From: Laguncularia racemosa
Lineage: Eukaryota > Streptophyta > Magnoliopsida > Myrtales > Combretaceae
NCBI GenBank assembly: GCA_037954665.1
Contig: JBBMOL010000385.1
Span: 186,001 to 250,000 of the forward strand
Direction of reading: 5' to 3'
DNA length: 64,000 nt
Of this stretch, positions 61,737 to 64,000 are shown piece by piece. Every line of letters begins with the position of its first letter. Position 1 is the first letter of the stretch. Made by a program: the position numbers and the translations under genes. The notes under the pieces were generated by a model. That model did no database searches, was not told the origin of the DNA, and saw nothing but the letters and a program-made list of their open reading frames with translations.

Positions 61737-64000
61737 TATTTATATTTTTACAGGTAAATTTTATCATAAATTTTGGGATTGTTTCGTAGTTAAACGTCTG
61801 TTTTTACAAACACAAGGTCATGGGTTCAATTCCCATACATTTCATTTTTTCCTTGTTAAGTTGTATTTATTGTTTGTCATCTGATAAATGATTTTCATTT
61901 TTTGTTGTTTTTCTCCTTGTTGTAAAATGTAAAAATGAATTTCATTAATAAAAAAGATAATAGTTGACTAAATGAATTCTTAATAGATACTATTTATTTA
62001 TTAGTAACTTTACCATATATAGTAATTATAATTGATGTTATATGTTTTTCGGTCATATTATATAAAACAACAGTAAATAATAGTAGTTTATATTACTTCA
62101 TGTACTAACATTTTCTTTCACTATTAATATTATGAAAAGAAATGAATATTGTTATTAATCAATTATCTAATAACATATAATAAAAAAATGTATGTGTATA
62201 TAGTTTTTATGATATTAATAATAAAATAATCTTGCAAAGTTGGTATAAAAAAATTATAAAACACTATATCATTTTTTATAATCTTGTTAACAAAATTATT
62301 AATTTAAAATTTTACAAAATATACCATGTATACATAATTGATATATTAAAAAAAATTAATTTACTTTTTATTCAATATTAAATTATATTGATAATATATT
62401 TATTTCTATGTATATAAAATATATTATTATAACTATAATGATAAATAAATATTTTATTATAAATAATTTTATTATTATATATTTAGCCCCTCTAATAATA
62501 TGATTCTATGTCTACCTACAAATAACTTGTGCCAACCAAAATTTTTTAGCCTCTTAAAACGTTGCCATACTCCGTGAGCGAATTAAAGGACTCAAAATAG
62601 AATAATGTCAAAAGGAAATTGGATCACTCTTCCCTTGAATTTCCAATTGAGATATCCCTCACATTAAAGATGAGGGAGACGGGAATTTCTAGGGAGAAAG
62701 AGAGAGGGAGAGAGGGCTTATCCTTTGTTTTTTTTTTCCCCCTTTCATAATGATGCTTGGGATTTTGAAAACAACAAGGACGAAATCATAATCATCCAGT
62801 ATCATTAAATAAAAGATACAAGAGAGAAAGAACCGTCCTATCCCTCATTTTATCTTATTTCACTACATATACATATAAACCATTAATAAAAATTAAAAGA
62901 TGCCAAAATCTTCAACAAGTTGTTATATGTGATATAATTTATTTTATATTGAAAAAATAAAAAAGAATTCAAATTGAATGACATTTGAGACTTCAAAAAG
63001 ATGATAACATGACATTAAATATTAAAAATATAATATTCAAGATAAATTATATGTTCAAATATTATATAATTTAATTGATATTAAAATATTATATAAATGA
63101 CATACTCAAACTTTATCTTTTATAGGTCATTCTTAAAGGCAAGATGTGTTATTAAAATATTAAATGTTAAACATTAGAATATATTTAGACATAGCATTTA
63201 AAAAATGACTTATGGATATAATTGAATTAAAAATAGTAATTAGAACTTATAAATTCCTATTTTGATATCATGAACCATGTTATATTTTGCTAAAAGCATG
63301 TTAATATTAAACCAGTCTTAACATAATATTATATTTGATAGTAAAATATAAAAGTACAATGATACCCCCAATAAAATAGTCAACTTGTTCTTCCAATCTT
63401 TTTTTCCAAAACTTATTCTTACAATTTGAAAAGTCTCAAAATGTCCAAACTTTACCACTTAAAAATGTTTTTGCCAAAAACAATTTAACTACATTTGATA
63501 AAAGGTTATACTTGAGAGTAAATAATTCAAATCTCTTGAGAAACTATTTGAAGTCTATTCAATTTTTGTTTGAGTTTTATTTCATAGCAATTGTGTCAAG
63601 CTTGAACTCAAATTCAAGATATTAGTTTATCAAGTCAAGCGCAAATTTTATAATATTAATCTTATATAACTTGTTTAGATGTTAGTTGATTTTAAGTCTA
63701 ATTTAAATATTAATATTATTTTAATTAAATGTTCAAGCTTGAAATTCTATGCTCAACTTTAAGTTAAACTCGAATTCTAAAATTTCAACTTAAACTTGAA
63801 TTCAAGATGAGAGCTGCATCTTTCTAACTTGTTCATTTGCGATCTTAGTGTAAATTTTTGCAACTTCAAAGGAGCTACAATACTGTCTACGGGATTGTCG
63901 CACAATTGAGTGCGAGTGATTTTTCTAACTCAATGAACAAATTGGCTTCGTGCACGTATTTTGAAATACACTGCGGAACATAAAAGAATAATCTACAGCA
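61735..64000. other. Distal spacer E of unit 4, ending 3' of the next HIPP gene
   Basis: 61735-61950 matches 13905-14010. 61955-62525 is a very AT-rich stretch not found in the other units. 62532-62628 recurs in unit 3 (41473-41570). 62629-62760 is unique and has a GA-rich part (62690-62716). 62780-64000 matches 14020-15080, which in unit 1 lies directly 3' of HIPP gene B. A fifth HIPP gene therefore probably starts just beyond the window. No gene was recognised here. Confidence 0.7.
61765..61905 (+). other. tRNA-like (possible SINE) block, unit 4
   Basis: Counterpart of 28427-28565. The B-box match gggttcaattcc is at 61822-61833 and sits in a perfect five-pair T-arm hairpin (atggg and cccat). 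No anticodon arm or acceptor stem could be built, so it is not a tRNA gene. Confidence 0.35.

Larger units (their letters stand above)
43061..64000. repeat. Tandem unit 4 (incomplete, runs off the window)
   Basis: Starts like the others with HIPP intron 2, exon 2 and intron 1, then Copia-3 with the LINE, the rest of intron 1, exon 1 and spacer C with a Gypsy insertion. It passes directly from the first bases of the D-element LTR (61700) through a (TA)n run into distal spacer E. D, the fossil LTR and most of E are missing. It ends just 3' of the next, unseen HIPP gene. Confidence 0.88.

Overview
The window is nuclear DNA of a flowering plant, probably a woody eudicot; the species cannot be fixed from the sequence. 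The evidence is spliced genes with plant-type TATA promoters, Ty1/Copia and Ty3/Gypsy retrotransposons primed by initiator tRNA-Met, a plant L1-type LINE with DUF4283, zf-RVT and RNase H-like domains, and very AT-rich spacers. All alignments between repeats were made by eye.

The framework is a tandem array. A unit of about 10-13 kb (without young insertions) occurs four times, starting near 4175, 15597, 30285 and 43061, and a fifth begins as the window ends. Each unit carries, on the minus strand, one small three-exon gene for a heavy-metal-associated isoprenylated plant protein (HIPP): a 2-codon exon 1, a GC-AG intron, an HMA domain, a Glu/Lys-rich linker, a Cys/Pro-rich tail and a CTIM prenylation box. 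Upstream of the gene lies a spacer (C), then an old truncated plus-strand Copia element (D), then a long AT-rich spacer (E) holding a fossil Gypsy LTR with primer site. E ends just 3' of the next HIPP gene.

Every HIPP copy is damaged in its own way. Gene A (exons at 4237-4824) has the Copia-1 element in intron 2, and its exon 3 is off the window. Gene B (15204-20720) has Copia-2 inside exon 2 plus a frameshift. Gene C (29910-31014) is complete except for a 1-bp frameshift. Gene D (42532-54296) has an open frame but lost its CTIM end and its TATA box, and its intron 1 holds Copia-3, which is itself split by a full-length LINE.

Region by region: 1-4174 Copia-1; 4175-15596 unit 1; 15597-30284 unit 2 with Copia-2 at 15691-20109; 30285-43060 unit 3, with a 1-kb internal tandem duplication; 43061-64000 unit 4, with Copia-3 (43439-53918), the LINE (43583-49557), a Gypsy element (55494-61315) and a deletion of about 7.5 kb that removed D and most of E. 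No rRNA, tRNA gene, CRISPR array or bacterial feature was seen. Apart from the HIPP genes the coding capacity is transposon-derived and mostly broken by stops.
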